Part shown: positions 5,366-5,950 of the stretch, one piece after another | Layout: each line of letters starts with the position of its first letter | How positions within the stretch are numbered: position 1 is the first letter of the stretch | DNA from: Alkanindiges sp. | GTDB lineage: Bacteria; Pseudomonadota; Gammaproteobacteria; Pseudomonadales; Moraxellaceae | DNA: 5,950 bases | Direction of reading: 5' to 3' | Assembly: GCA_030152125.1 (NCBI GenBank) | Contig: JASLIR010000117.1 | Span: forward strand, 1-5,950 | The notes under the pieces: model-generated | The model's database searches: none | The model's input: only the letters and a program-made list of their open reading frames with translations | Told to the model about the DNA's origin: nothing | Translations under genes and position numbers: made by a program

Positions 5366-5950
5366 ATGATGGATACACAACTGTCTTTACGTAACTACAT
5401 CCTGGAAGATATTCGCCGTTTTCTGCTGATTTTAGTGATTGGCCTGCTGGTTGGCCTGTCCCTGCAGCATGTCTGGCCTGCGCTGTTTCTTGCAGTACTG
5501 GTTTTCCTGCTGCTGCAATGCCGTTCCATGTACCTGCTTTATGAGTGGATTCGCTACCGCCCGGATGATGTACCACCGGAACTGACCGGCATCTGGGGCA
5601 GTCTGCTGCATAGTATGTATCGCAGTAACCGCCGGGAAAAGCGCGCACAGTCGGAACTACTCAGCGTGATTGACCGTGCCCAGGCATCGGTTTCTGCACT
5701 GGAAGAAGCCGTGGTGCTGATAGATGCGCAGGATCATCTGGAGTGGTGGAATCCGTCGGCGGAAAAGCTGCTGGGCCTGAAAATGGTCGATCGTGGCCGC
5801 AACATCCGTAACATTATCCGCCATCCGGATTTTATTCGCTATTTTGAAGATGCCGAGCGTTATCCCGATGGCATCAAGCTGAACTCATGGATTTCGCCGG
5901 ATCGCTATATCCAGTGTGAGCTCACCCTGTTCGGGCATCATAACCGCATG
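5366..5950 (+). CDS. phoR: Phosphate regulon sensor histidine kinase PhoR, 3' end outside the window
   Basis: The first 195 codons of the inner-membrane kinase that phosphorylates and dephosphorylates PhoB according to phosphate supply; the frame is still open at the window edge. Two closely spaced hydrophobic segments (about 19-33 and 36-52) form a membrane hairpin with almost no periplasmic part, as in E. coli PhoR, which senses through the Pst transporter and PhoU. A basic linker follows (IWGSLLHSMYRSNRREKRAQSELL, about 76-99), then a PAS domain from about 108 (ALEEAVVLIDAQDHLEWWNPSAEKLLGL, then the PhoR-like IRNIIRHPDFIRYFE). The HisKA and ATPase domains would lie beyond the window, so I cannot verify the catalytic His. 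The start is ATG 5366 or the adjacent ATG 5369; there is only a weak GGA at 5352-5354. It lies 53 bp after phoB with no terminator, so an operon is likely. Confidence 0.93.
   Translation, partial: MMDTQLSLRNYILEDIRRFLLILVIGLLVGLSLQHVWPALFLAVLVFLLLQCRSMYLLYEWIRYRPDDVPPELTGIWGSLLHSMYRSNRREKRAQSELLSVIDRAQASVSALEEAVVLIDAQDHLEWWNPSAEKLLGLKMVDRGRNIRNIIRHPDFIRYFEDAERYPDGIKLNSWISPDRYIQCELTLFGHHNRM

Noticed and set aside
5337..5648. Minus-strand open frame over the phoB-phoR junction
   Set aside because: It overlaps the convincing PhoR N-terminus, whose long plus-strand frame is open to the window edge. No motif supports the antisense frame.

Overview
The window looks like ordinary chromosome from a gammaproteobacterium of roughly even base composition. 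ArgS, PhoB and PhoR all resemble the Pseudomonadales forms. The ArgRS sequence (MSSRSGQF signature loop, YYVNDAG, HARICRLL) reminds me most of Moraxellaceae (Acinetobacter and relatives). That placement is from memory of family sequences, not a search.

Layout, left to right. (1) Positions 1-1558 hold the 3' nine-tenths of argS, with the start lying outside the window. (2) After a short gap with a perfect 9-bp hairpin comes a SPOR-domain, single-pass inner-membrane protein on the same strand, probably the FtsN-type division protein often found beside argS or hslVU in this group. (3) A convergent intergenic region (2278-2479) holds a palindromic REP/MITE-like element whose flanks carry ~20-bp imperfect direct repeats. 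(4) A classical short-chain dehydrogenase (SDR) lies on the minus strand. (5) A 355-bp divergent intergenic region contains a near-consensus sigma70 promoter for the SDR gene. A 7-6-7 palindrome sits on its -35 and spacer, and a second set of palindromes lies next to it. (6) A TetR/AcrR-family regulator lies on the plus strand. (7) phoB follows, preceded by a recognisable Pho box, and then the first 195 codons of phoR, which runs off the right edge.

How the genes may work together. argS and the SPOR gene are housekeeping genes and probably cotranscribed. The TetR-family protein is the natural candidate to repress the divergent SDR gene through the palindrome in its promoter; this is inferred from layout and is not proven. 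phoB-phoR form the phosphate-starvation two-component operon, with likely autoregulation through the Pho box.

Two translation starts should be placed downstream of the longest open frame: the SPOR gene at GTG 1627 and phoB at GTG 4605. Both have an AGGA Shine-Dalgarno exactly 8 nt upstream. I found no sign of a new multi-gene system, phage, CRISPR array or RNA gene. The most unusual material is non-coding: the palindromic element and the operator-like sequences.
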